From: Candidatus Microgenomates bacterium
Lineage (GTDB): Bacteria > Patescibacteriota > Microgenomatia > 2-02-FULL-39-11
DNA: 13,628 nucleotides
NCBI GenBank assembly: GCA_022866885.1
Contig: JALHWS010000102.1
Location: 1-13,628, forward strand
Direction of reading: 5' to 3'
The notes below the pieces were generated by a model. It ran no database searches. It was not told where the DNA came from and was given only the letters and a program-made list of their open reading frames with translations. A program made the translations under genes and the position numbers. The first letter of the stretch is position 1; every line of letters starts with the position of its first letter. Shown here in pieces: positions 6,810 to 12,853 of the stretch.

Positions 6810-8351
6810 ATGCTCTCCCAATCATCACCGATCACCTCGTTATACATGATTGCCACCGGCTACGCTAAAAGATTGGAAAAGCTGGGTATAAAAACAATCG
6901 GCGATCTTCTGTATCATCTTCCTTATCGCTACGAGGATTACTCTCTTGTCTCGAAAATTTCTTTATTACAAGAGGGCGAAAAGGTTTCCGTGGTCGGCGA
7001 AATAATAAAAATAAATAATCTCCGCACTAAATTCGGCAAAAATATCCAGGTGGCAGTTTTAGCCGATGAAACGGGCAAAATCGAATTAGTTTGGTACAAC
7101 CAGCCTTATCTTCCGAACGTACTGCGCAAAGGCACGAAGGTAACCGTAGCCGGTGAAGTCAAATGGTTTGATCGCAAACTCGTCTTCGAATCACCGGATT
7201 ATGAGATTGACAAGAAATACGAAACAAGATTAATTCACACTGCCAGGTTAGTACCAGTCTATCCGGAAACGCAAGGCGTCTCTTCCAAGTGGTTACGAAG
7301 CCGGATCGACACTCTTTTATATAAAATTAATCCCCAGATCCCGGAATTTCTCCCCCAAAGCGTTCTGAGTCGCTTCCAATTGATCAGTGAAAAACAGGCT
7401 CTTTACCAAGTTCACTTTCCGAAAAATTATCAGGAGGTTCAACGGGGAAGAAACAGATTAGGATTTGATGAACTGTTGATTCTTCAACTGGCAGCCGCCA
7501 TCAGAAAAAAGGAATGGCAGAAAGTGAAAACTCAAAATAAATTTGAGATCAGTCTTTATAAAGATAAATTGAAGAAATTTACGGAAGAATTGCCATTTAA
7601 ACTGACTTCAGCTCAAAAAAGAGCGGTTTCCGATATTCTGACTGATTTGGCTAAAACCACGCCAATGAACCGGCTTCTCGAAGGCGACGTCGGCAGCGGC
7701 AAAACGGTGGTGGCGGCCATTGCCATCTATTTATCGTATCTTAACGGCTACACCTCAATCCTGATGGCGCCGACGGAAATCCTCAGCCGGCAGCATTTCC
7801 AAACGCTCGAAAATTTGTTTAAGCCTCTTAAAATCGGGGTCAAATTGATCGTTTCCGGCTGGAAGGACGAAAAAAGGAAATATCCTGTTTATGTAGGCAC
7901 TCACGCCCTTTTGAGTGAAAAATTTTCCGTTGACAATTTGGGTTTGGCAGTCATTGATGAACAGCAAAGATTTGGAGTAGAGCTGCGGGCGAAACTCCGA
8001 AGACTTGGCAACAGTCCTCATGTCCTGACAATGACGGCCACCCCAATCCCGAGAACCATTGCCCTGACTCTTTTATCTGATCTTGACTTGTCTGTTTTGG
8101 ACGAGTTGCCCAAAGGCCGCGTCAAAATAAAAACCTGGGTTGTCCCACCGGTCAAAAGGCTGGCCGCTTACGAGTGGATCAGGAAACAAATCACCTCAAA
8201 AATACGCCAGCAGGCTTTTATCATCTGTCCTTTTATCGAACCGTCGGAAAGCTTAAATAGTGTAAAGGCGGCCAAAAGTGAATACGAGAAAATCCAAAAA
8301 GATATTTTTCCGGACCTGAAAGTCGGTTTACTCCACGGAAAGATGAAATAA
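6810..8351 (+). CDS. recG: ATP-dependent DNA helicase RecG, N-terminal part ended by a premature in-frame TAA
   Basis: RecG remodels stalled replication forks and branch-migrates Holliday junctions. This part (513 codons) holds the N-terminal region with GYAKRLEKLGIKTIGDLLYHLPYRYEDYS, the OB-fold wedge domain that grips branched DNA (about 55-135), and helicase domain 1: Walker A GDVGSGKT (292-299), DEQQRFG (383-389; commonly DEQHRFG) and MTATPIPRT (408-416). Helicase domain 2 begins (FIICPFIEPSE, VGLLHGKMK), then codon 514 is TAA (8349-8351). The same frame continues without another stop to 8846 and encodes the missing motifs, so the two parts are one gene with a nonsense change. By itself this product lacks motifs V and VI and should not be an active helicase. 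The break may be a real mutation, readthrough, or a sequence error. It heads the recG-rpmF-nusB-acp run. Confidence 0.9.
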   Translation: MLSQSSPITSLYMIATGYAKRLEKLGIKTIGDLLYHLPYRYEDYSLVSKISLLQEGEKVSVVGEIIKINNLRTKFGKNIQVAVLADETGKIELVWYNQPYLPNVLRKGTKVTVAGEVKWFDRKLVFESPDYEIDKKYETRLIHTARLVPVYPETQGVSSKWLRSRIDTLLYKINPQIPEFLPQSVLSRFQLISEKQALYQVHFPKNYQEVQRGRNRLGFDELLILQLAAAIRKKEWQKVKTQNKFEISLYKDKLKKFTEELPFKLTSAQKRAVSDILTDLAKTTPMNRLLEGDVGSGKTVVAAIAIYLSYLNGYTSILMAPTEILSRQHFQTLENLFKPLKIGVKLIVSGWKDEKRKYPVYVGTHALLSEKFSVDNLGLAVIDEQQRFGVELRAKLRRLGNSPHVLTMTATPIPRTIALTLLSDLDLSVLDELPKGRVKIKTWVVPPVKRLAAYEWIRKQITSKIRQQAFIICPFIEPSESLNSVKAAKSEYEKIQKDIFPDLKVGLLHGKMK

Positions 8352-8846
8352 GAGAAAGAAAAAATCCTTAACGATTTTAAAAACGGGATTTATGATGTCC
8401 TGGTGGCCACTCCGATTGTCGAAGTCGGTATCGACATCCCCCGGGCAACCATTATCCTTATCGAAACCGCCGAGCGTTTTGGCCTTTCCCAACTTCACCA
8501 GCTTCGCGGCCGGGTCGGCCGAAGCGACCTGCAATCATATTGCCTGCTTTTTACCGATTCCCTTGATCCAAAAACGCTCAAAAGACTGAAATACCTGGAA
8601 ACTGTTTATGACGGCCCGCGTCTGGCGAACTTCGATTTCAAAATCAGAGGCAGCGGTGAAATTTACGGCACCAGACAACACGGAATTTTAGACCTGAAAG
8701 TGGCTGACCTCTCTGACATGGAAATGATTGAAAAAACCAAAAAAGCGGCTCAAATGATTTTAGAGGGTGATGGAACCCTTTCCGAATTTCCCCTCTTGCG
8801 GGATATGCTCCAAAAATATACAATTAAGGAGGTTTCACCGGATTAA
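8352..8846 (+). pseudogene. recG: RecG C-terminal part (helicase domain 2), in frame after the premature TAA
   Basis: Continuation of recG in the same frame: EKEKILNDFKNGIYDVLVATPIVEVGIDIPRA carries helicase motif V, and QLHQLRGRVGRS carries motif VI with its arginine finger. The RecG C-terminal segment follows (DFKIRGSGEIYGTRQHG, then VADLSDMEMI). The restored full-length gene would encode about 678 residues, normal for RecG. A GTG at 8403 could only start a fragment that lacks the beginning of domain 2, and no Shine-Dalgarno precedes it. Codon use and motif quality do not differ from the upstream part, so decay, if real, is recent. The end lies 6 nt before rpmF. Confidence 0.85.
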
Positions 8847-8852
8847 ATCAAT

Positions 8853-9011
8853 ATGGCACCATTACCAAAAAGACGACATTCAACCAGGAGGGGCGGGAAG
8901 CGGGAAAAAGCCAATATGGCAGTTAAATTGACGGCTTTAATGTTATGCCCCAAATGCCAGACTCCCAAACTGCCGCACCGGATTTGTAAAAAATGCGGTT
9001 TCTATAAATGA
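8853..9011 (+). CDS. rpmF: 50S ribosomal protein L32
   Basis: Small zinc-ribbon protein of the large ribosomal subunit. The 52 aa product begins MAPLPKRRHSTRRGGKRE, close to the bacterial L32 N terminus (usually P-K-R/K-x-S/T-x-x-R/K-x-x-x-R), and carries a Cys4 zinc site as CPKC (32-35) and CKKC (45-48), ending GFYK. It sits 6 nt after the recG stop and its last codons overlap nusB (ATGA), so it is part of the same run. An AAGGAGGT at 8826-8833 lies 19 nt upstream of the ATG, too far for a normal Shine-Dalgarno. Slightly shorter than the usual 55-60 residues. Confidence 0.95.
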   Translation: MAPLPKRRHSTRRGGKREKANMAVKLTALMLCPKCQTPKLPHRICKKCGFYK

Positions 9012-9361
9012 AGAAACTTTCCGATCCCAGACACCTTAAAAGAGTAAAATATATAGAAAATATTTTCGCTTACAGCTGCCATAAAAAATCAGTTTCTTCA
9101 GATCCGAATTTCAAGAAAATGATGAAATATTTCCCGAAAATTGATAAACTGATAGAAAAGGCCGCTCCGCAATTTCCGGTGCCTAAAATCGCCAAGATCG
9201 ATGTGGCAATTCTGCGGCTGGCCATCTATGAATTGATTTTTGAGAAACATGAACCGCCTAAAGTCATTATCGACGAGGCGGTCGAACTGGCCAAGACTTA
9301 CGGTGGCGACGGCAGTCCGGCTTTTGTCAACGGCGTCCTGGGAACTTTGTATAAAACTTGA
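9008..9361 (+). CDS. nusB: Transcription antitermination factor NusB
   Basis: All-helical RNA-binding protein that, with S10 (NusE), binds boxA RNA in rRNA antitermination complexes. At 117 aa it is at the short end for the family (about 130-150). The diagnostic C-terminal half is clear: PKIAKIDVAILRLAIYEL (about 60-77), PPKVIIDEAVELAKTYG (about 84-100) and FVNGVLGTLYK at the end. The N-terminal helices are weaker but contain the expected run RVKYIENIFAYSCH where RExALQxLYxxD is usual. The ATG overlaps the rpmF stop as ATGA, consistent with translational coupling. Confidence 0.93.
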   Translation: MKKLSDPRHLKRVKYIENIFAYSCHKKSVSSDPNFKKMMKYFPKIDKLIEKAAPQFPVPKIAKIDVAILRLAIYELIFEKHEPPKVIIDEAVELAKTYGGDGSPAFVNGVLGTLYKT

Positions 9362-9370
9362 AAAAGAAAT

Positions 9371-9616
9371 ATGGAAGAAATTTTGCCTAAATTAAAAAAA
9401 ATCATTTCCGATAATTTCGGGGTCAGTGAAAATCTTATCGTCCCCGAAGCCCATCTTTTGACCGACCTTAACCTTTCGGAAATCGAGACCACTGACCTAA
9501 TCAGCCTTATCTCCAAGGAATTTAAATTGCACCTCCCGGAAGGTTTGGAAATTGACAGCATGCAAACGGTTCAAGACCTGGTACTCTTTATCGAACAAAA
9601 TATAAATGAATTATAA
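9371..9616 (+). CDS. Acyl carrier protein-like protein with a non-canonical attachment site
   Basis: An 81 aa acidic helical protein with the acyl carrier protein fold pattern: MEEILPKLKKIISDNFGV (helix I), LLTDLNLSEIETTDLISLISKEF (loop and helix II), HLPEGLEIDSMQTVQDLVLFIEQNI (helices III-IV). In active ACPs helix II starts with D-S-L, whose Ser receives 4'-phosphopantetheine. A gapless alignment on the preceding Asp-Leu puts Ser36 where Asp is expected and Glu37 where the modified Ser is expected (NLSEIE in place of GADSLD). Either the site has shifted by one residue or this homologue is never modified. The position 5' of rnc matches the acpP-rnc adjacency of many bacteria, but no fab or plsX genes are nearby. 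Named ACP-like, not acpP, for this reason. It lies 9 nt after nusB. Confidence 0.85.
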   Translation: MEEILPKLKKIISDNFGVSENLIVPEAHLLTDLNLSEIETTDLISLISKEFKLHLPEGLEIDSMQTVQDLVLFIEQNINEL

Positions 9617-9620
9617 AATA

Positions 9621-9679
9621 GCGAAGCAATCCCATCCGAGATTGCCGCGTCCCGTTTATAGCGGGGACTCGCAATGACA
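9621..9679. repeat. Dispersed CTCGCAATGACA repeat with hairpin (copy 2)
   Basis: Contains GAGATTGC (9638-9645) and CTCGCAATGACA (9668-9679), both shared with the repeat at 2586-2634. Between them GTCCC (9649-9653) pairs with GGGAC (9664-9668), extended outward by ATTGC (9641-9645) with GCAAT (9671-9675). GATTGC (9640-9645) can instead pair with GCAATC (9626-9631), so two hairpins are mutually exclusive. It fills most of the acp-rnc gap and may act as a terminator or mRNA processing site; that role is inferred. Confidence 0.65.
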
Positions 9680-9705
9680 TAGAATTACGTAAACCTTATA
9701 TAAAT

Positions 9706-10395
9706 ATGGAAAAATTTGAAAAATTGATAAAACTTCTGGGTATCCAATTCAAAAATCCGGAGCTCCTCAAACAAGCGTTCGTCCACCGTTCATACCTCAA
9801 TGAATCAAAAAAAACTCTCTCCTCAAACGAAAGGCTGGAATTCTTGGGCGACAGCATCCTTTCTTTTTTAGTCTCCGAATATCTTTATAAAACTTATGAA
9901 GATTTGCCTGAAGGTGAACTGACAAATTTGCGTTCAAGCATAGTCAAGACCGAAGCGTTGGCGGAAATCGCCCTTAAACTTTCCTTGGGCGACTATCTCT
10001 ATCTTTCCAAGGGGGAGGAAGAAGGAGGCGGCCGGAAAAACCCTTCCATATTGGCCGATACTTTTGAGGCGCTTTTGGGGGCGATTTTTTTGGACATTGG
10101 TCTGACACCGGTCAAAAAAATCATAAAAGAGCAGCTTTTGCCCATCCTTCCAAAAATTATTGCCGAAAAAACATATAAAGACGCCAAAAGTAATTTTCAA
10201 GAAATGGTCCAGGAAACGGTCAAACTCTCACCGGTTTATAAAGTCATCCAAGAAACAGGCCCTGATCACGCCAAGAGGTTTACCGTCGGTGTATTTGTTG
10301 AAGAAAAGCTCTGGGGAAAAGGCGAAGGCCGAAGCAAACAGGAGGCTGAACAAAAGGCCGCCATGTCCGGCCTTGAGAAATGGAGCAGGAAATAA
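9706..10395 (+). CDS. rnc: Ribonuclease III
   Basis: Double-strand-specific endoribonuclease that processes rRNA precursors and structured mRNAs; a Mg2+-dependent dimer. The 229 aa protein has the catalytic domain with the signature NERLEFLGDSIL: Glu42, Glu45 and Asp49 correspond to E. coli Glu38, Glu41 and Asp45. Asp118 and Glu121 (ADTFEALLGAIFLD) complete the metal site. A C-terminal double-stranded RNA-binding domain follows at about 158-228 (NFQEMVQE, GEGRSKQEAEQKAA). Length and all active-site residues are normal. The upstream stem-loop repeat (9621-9679) could itself be a substrate, as in other bacteria where rnc autoregulates, but that is speculation. The rpsP promoter lies inside the 3' end of this gene. 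Confidence 0.97.
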   Translation: MEKFEKLIKLLGIQFKNPELLKQAFVHRSYLNESKKTLSSNERLEFLGDSILSFLVSEYLYKTYEDLPEGELTNLRSSIVKTEALAEIALKLSLGDYLYLSKGEEEGGGRKNPSILADTFEALLGAIFLDIGLTPVKKIIKEQLLPILPKIIAEKTYKDAKSNFQEMVQETVKLSPVYKVIQETGPDHAKRFTVGVFVEEKLWGKGEGRSKQEAEQKAAMSGLEKWSRK

Positions 10396-10401
10396 TATAA
10401 T
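10373..10401 (+). promoter_or_regulatory. Predicted promoter of rpsP (near-consensus, leaderless arrangement)
   Basis: TTGAGA (10373-10378), a 17 nt spacer, perfect TATAAT (10396-10401), then 8 nt to the rpsP ATG. The -35 lies within the last codons of rnc. It is the strongest promoter seen in this window and would give an mRNA beginning at or within a few nt of the start codon, driving rpsP-khpA-trmD separately from rnc. Confidence 0.65.
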
Positions 10402-10409
10402 ATGCACCT

Positions 10410-10640
10410 ATGGCATCTGTAATCAGATTAAAAATGTTGGGCCGGAAGAAAAAGGCCTTTTACCGGGTCGTGGTAACGGAAAAAGCTTCCAAGCGGGACG
10501 GGAAGGTAACAGCCACCCTTGGATATTTTGACCCTACAACCCAACCGCCAACGATAAAAGTTGACGACAAGAAACTTCAGGATTGGCTAAAGCACGGTGC
10601 CCAGCCGTCTGAAGCAATCCGTAAACTTTTAAGCTTATGA
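10410..10640 (+). CDS. rpsP: 30S ribosomal protein S16
   Basis: Small-subunit protein that binds 16S rRNA early in assembly. The 76 aa sequence matches S16 along its length: VIRLKMLGRKKKAFYRVVVTE at the start, RDGKVTATLGYFDPTTQ in the middle and KLQDWLKHGAQPSEAIRKLL at the end. The ATG lies 8 nt after a TATAAT box, so the start is well defined. Its stop overlaps the khpA start (ATGA). First gene of the rpsP-khpA-trmD block. Confidence 0.97.
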   Translation: MASVIRLKMLGRKKKAFYRVVVTEKASKRDGKVTATLGYFDPTTQPPTIKVDDKKLQDWLKHGAQPSEAIRKLLSL

Positions 10641-10867
10641 AAGATTTTCTGACTTATCTCGTGAAAGCGATCGTCGATACACCTTCGCAAGTCGATATCG
10701 AGGAAAAAGAAATCGCCCCAAACAGCTTCCAATATCTCATCCATGCAAAAGCGGAAGATATCGGAAAAATTATCGGCAAAGAGGGAAAGAACATCACCGC
10801 CATCAGGAATATCGCCAAAATCCTGGCGATCAAAGAAAATAAACAAGTCAGGATAGAAATTAGCTAA
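10637..10867 (+). CDS. khpA: KH-domain RNA-binding protein KhpA (YlqC family)
   Basis: A 76 aa protein made of a single KH domain. The RNA-binding GxxG loop is seen as GKIIGKEGKNI (residues about 43-53), preceded by the beta strand YLIHAKAED and followed by the helix TAIRNIAKILA and a last strand QVRIEI. In Firmicutes KhpA pairs with KhpB (Jag) and affects cell elongation; whether that holds here is unknown. Overlaps rpsP by 4 nt (ATGA) and is followed 2 nt later by trmD, in the widely conserved order rpsP-khpA-(rimM)-trmD. Confidence 0.93.
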   Translation: MKDFLTYLVKAIVDTPSQVDIEEKEIAPNSFQYLIHAKAEDIGKIIGKEGKNITAIRNIAKILAIKENKQVRIEIS

Positions 10868-10869
10868 AA

Positions 10870-11550
10870 GTGACCATCACCATTCTTACATTAGTCCCCG
10901 AAATGTTTGAAAGGATTATCTCCACTTCAATTTTAGGCCGGGCGCAAAAAAAAGGCCTGGTCAAAATCCGTTTGGTAAACCTTCGCGACTTCGCCATCGA
11001 TAAAAGAGGGACTGTTGATGACCGGCCTTACGGCGGTGGAGTAGGAATGCTCCTGCGAGTGGATGTGGTAGAGAAAGCCATTACAAAATTCAAAATTCAA
11101 AATTCAAAATTCAAATCAAACTCAAAATTCAAAAATAAAGAAAGAATTGTCAATTTAGATCCAGGAGGAAAGATGTTTACCCAAGCAAAAGCTAGAAAGT
11201 ACACTAAACTTGACCATTTAATGCTTATCTGCGGCCATTACGAAGGGATTGACAGCCGAATCGTTAATTTCGTTGATGAAAGCCTGACTATCGGTAAGTA
11301 TGTCTTAACCGGCGGAGAACTACCTGCCATGGTAGTAACAGACGCTATCATCCGGCTTATACCCGGAGTTCTGGAGAAAAATAAAGCCACCCTTGACGAA
11401 TCTTATACCAATTCCGGCGAACTCGAAGCGCTGCAATATACCAGACCGCCGGTTTATAAAGGCTTAAAGGTACCCCAAGTTCTCCTCTTGGGAAACCACC
11501 AGGAAATTGCCAAGTGGCGAAAAGCTTCTTCTCTCAATCGCGGCAAATAA
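10870..11550 (+). CDS. trmD: tRNA (guanine-N1-)-methyltransferase TrmD with a repeat-derived insertion
   Basis: SPOUT-class enzyme that uses S-adenosylmethionine to make m1G37 in tRNAs with G36, preventing +1 frameshifts. The 226 aa product starts at GTG (ITILTLVPEMFE), 2 nt after khpA. The N-terminal core has VNLRDFAIDKRGTVDDRPYGGGVGMLLR (about 36-63); the trefoil-knot SAM site has ICGHYEGIDSR (120-130) and IGKYVLTGGELPAMVVTDAI (141-160); the C-terminal tRNA-binding domain follows, ending VLLLGNHQEIAKWR. Between VVEKAI and IVNLDPGGKMF lies a Lys/Phe/Asn-rich segment, residues 73-90, encoded by a CAAAATT repeat and not expected in the family. It is at a surface loop in the first half of the SPOUT domain, so activity is probably kept. 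rimM, normally just upstream, is absent. Convergent with pilO, 9 nt away. Confidence 0.96.
   Translation: MTITILTLVPEMFERIISTSILGRAQKKGLVKIRLVNLRDFAIDKRGTVDDRPYGGGVGMLLRVDVVEKAITKFKIQNSKFKSNSKFKNKERIVNLDPGGKMFTQAKARKYTKLDHLMLICGHYEGIDSRIVNFVDESLTIGKYVLTGGELPAMVVTDAIIRLIPGVLEKNKATLDESYTNSGELEALQYTRPPVYKGLKVPQVLLLGNHQEIAKWRKASSLNRGK
11084..11145 (+). repeat. CAAAATT 7-bp tandem repeat inside trmD
   Basis: Four near-perfect CAAAATT units in a row, then degenerate ones (CAAATCAAACT, CAAAATT, CAAAAA). Because 7 is not a multiple of 3, the tract reads through the cycle Q-N-S-K-F-K-I in every forward frame and has no stop, whereas the reverse orientation produces TGA. The tract closely resembles the left half of the inverted-repeat element at 6571-6691, so it is probably the same repeat family inserted in the coding-compatible orientation. 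Confidence 0.7.
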
Positions 11551-11559
11551 TTTCCGCCG

Positions 11560-12285
11560 TCAGTTGAACAAATCTTTTTTGCCTACGTCTGTCGTTTCTA
11601 TCTGGACAACGGTTTCCGGAAGAAGCGGCAACTGGGAAATCTTTTTGAGTATTTCTTCACTCTTCGGATTGGTAGCAGGAAGAGGAGCTTCAACACTGCC
11701 GATCGTTGAGGACAAGGGATAAAAATAAGCCTGACCGTCAAATGATGCCTGGATGGTGTTGCCGCTTTTGAAAGCTACCCTGACTACATCGATAGTCAAA
11801 AGCCTTCCTGATAAACCAGATAACGCTACAATAAATTTTTGCATTGAGGAAATATCACCGAGAGCTTCAAAGGTCATCGGTACCAAATAAGCATCCGTTC
11901 CCGGTGCTTTGGTGAGCTTTCCCGAGCCGGTAGAAACGACACCCAACTGGAAGTCAGTCCGAAGGATGGTGACTTGCGTCTGTGACTGGAGAACATCAAA
12001 ACGGTTAAAAAGGGAAACAAAATCCTTGGCTTCAGGCATGATCTTGGAGATTTTGGAAAAATTGTTTTTATAAGACTGGCTGTCGATCTTGGCTAACGCC
12101 GTATCTTTAGTACGCAAATTCTCAAGTTTGGTCAAAAGCGACTTTTGCTGACGGATAATCTCAAAGGCTTTTAAAAAATTCGGAACTAAAAGGAAATAGG
12201 TTAAAAACAATACCACAATTATCACTATTGATGAGGCGATAATCGTCTCGTATTTTTTAAAAAGCGATTTCAGATCATTTTTCAT
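11560..12285 (-). CDS. pilO: Type IV pilus inner-membrane platform protein PilO-like
   Basis: Predicted bitopic membrane protein of 241 aa. A short cytosolic basic N terminus (MKNDLKSLFKKYE) is followed by one membrane span (about 12-35), a predicted coiled coil (about 40-68, QQKSLLTKLENLRTKD) and a C-terminal globular domain with the alternating strand-helix pattern of PilO/GspM ferredoxin-like folds (FVSLFNRFDVLQSQTQVTI, VPMTFEALGDISSMQKFIVALSGLSGRLLTID). PilO pairs with PilN and links the motor to the pilus machine. Sequence conservation of this family is low, so the call rests on topology plus position directly after pilM and pilN (2 nt gap from pilN). It ends 9 nt from the convergent trmD; no terminator hairpin fits in that gap. 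Confidence 0.8.
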   Translation of the reverse strand: MKNDLKSLFKKYETIIASSIVIIVVLFLTYFLLVPNFLKAFEIIRQQKSLLTKLENLRTKDTALAKIDSQSYKNNFSKISKIMPEAKDFVSLFNRFDVLQSQTQVTILRTDFQLGVVSTGSGKLTKAPGTDAYLVPMTFEALGDISSMQKFIVALSGLSGRLLTIDVVRVAFKSGNTIQASFDGQAYFYPLSSTIGSVEAPLPATNPKSEEILKKISQLPLLPETVVQIETTDVGKKDLFN

Positions 12286-12287
12286 GC

Positions 12288-12848
12288 TTATTGAAATAAA
12301 GACGGATTGGCTTTCAGGGATATCGACATCTGGTATTTTCCTTTTTTATCCCTGGCAATACCGTAAGCCTCGATACCCGAATATAAGTGCTTTGTTTCTT
12401 CAAGATCAGTCAGATCCTCGACGAATTTATTTAATGCGGCGGAATCTGAAGCCGTCAAAGAAACGGACAAATTTCCTTTGCTGTCGACCGAGGCGCCATC
12501 CAGCAAAATAAAAGAGGAACGCATTTTATCAAGTTCTGCCAAAATCGGTGAAAAATTTTTGCTTTTTGACAGTATTTGAGTCAAAACATTAAGATCTGTA
12601 ACCGTCAAACTGTATATCCCTTCCGTATTTTTTTGGTTCATGATTTTTTTCTCGTATTGATCGACTTCATTTTTAAGCGCAGTAAATTGCTTTATATTTG
12701 AATTGGTATAGGCAATAGAAATAATAAATAAAGTCAGAAAAAGGAAAAGACTGATAGCGGATATGATCGGAAATATTTTTTTAAGACGACGGAGAAGCGG
12801 CGTGTCCTCTTCTTTTGAAACCAGCAAATTTATTGATTGTTTAGGCAT
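12288..12848 (-). CDS. pilN: Type IV pilus assembly protein PilN-like
   Basis: A 186 aa bitopic membrane protein. The cytosolic N terminus carries the conserved SINLL motif (MPKQSINLLVSKEE), which in studied systems binds the groove of PilM. One membrane span lies at about 25-47, followed by a short coiled coil (about 53-72) and a small alpha/beta domain typical of PilN/GspL C termini (ILAELDKMRSSFILLDGASVDSKGNLSVSL). The gene is 5 nt after pilM and 2 nt before pilO, so the three are one unit. No Shine-Dalgarno is visible, consistent with coupling to pilM translation. Confidence 0.85.
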   Translation of the reverse strand: MPKQSINLLVSKEEDTPLLRRLKKIFPIISAISLFLFLTLFIISIAYTNSNIKQFTALKNEVDQYEKKIMNQKNTEGIYSLTVTDLNVLTQILSKSKNFSPILAELDKMRSSFILLDGASVDSKGNLSVSLTASDSAALNKFVEDLTDLEETKHLYSGIEAYGIARDKKGKYQMSISLKANPSLFQ

Positions 12849-12853
12849 GATGA

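Noticed and set aside
7953..7973. DEQQRFG in place of DEQHRFG in RecG as a dead helicase motif II
   Set aside because: The acidic DE pair is intact and His-to-Gln at this place is, to my knowledge, seen in other DExH/Q-type helicases; not evidence of inactivation.
8349..8351. Stop codon reassignment as an explanation of the TAA in recG
   Set aside because: TAA ends several intact genes in this window at the right place (pheT, tyrS, PBP, trmD), and the known CPR code change affects TGA, not TAA.
8826..8833. AAGGAGGT as Shine-Dalgarno for rpmF
   Set aside because: It is 19 nt from the ATG, and lies in recG codons for Lys-Glu-Val; the usual spacing is 5-9 nt. Possibly chance.
10160..10531. 123-codon frame overlapping rnc and rpsP
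   Set aside because: It crosses two well-identified genes in another frame and has a low-complexity basic translation without family features.
11084..11145. CAAAATT tract as a CRISPR-like array
   Set aside because: Units are 7 bp with no spacers and lie inside trmD.
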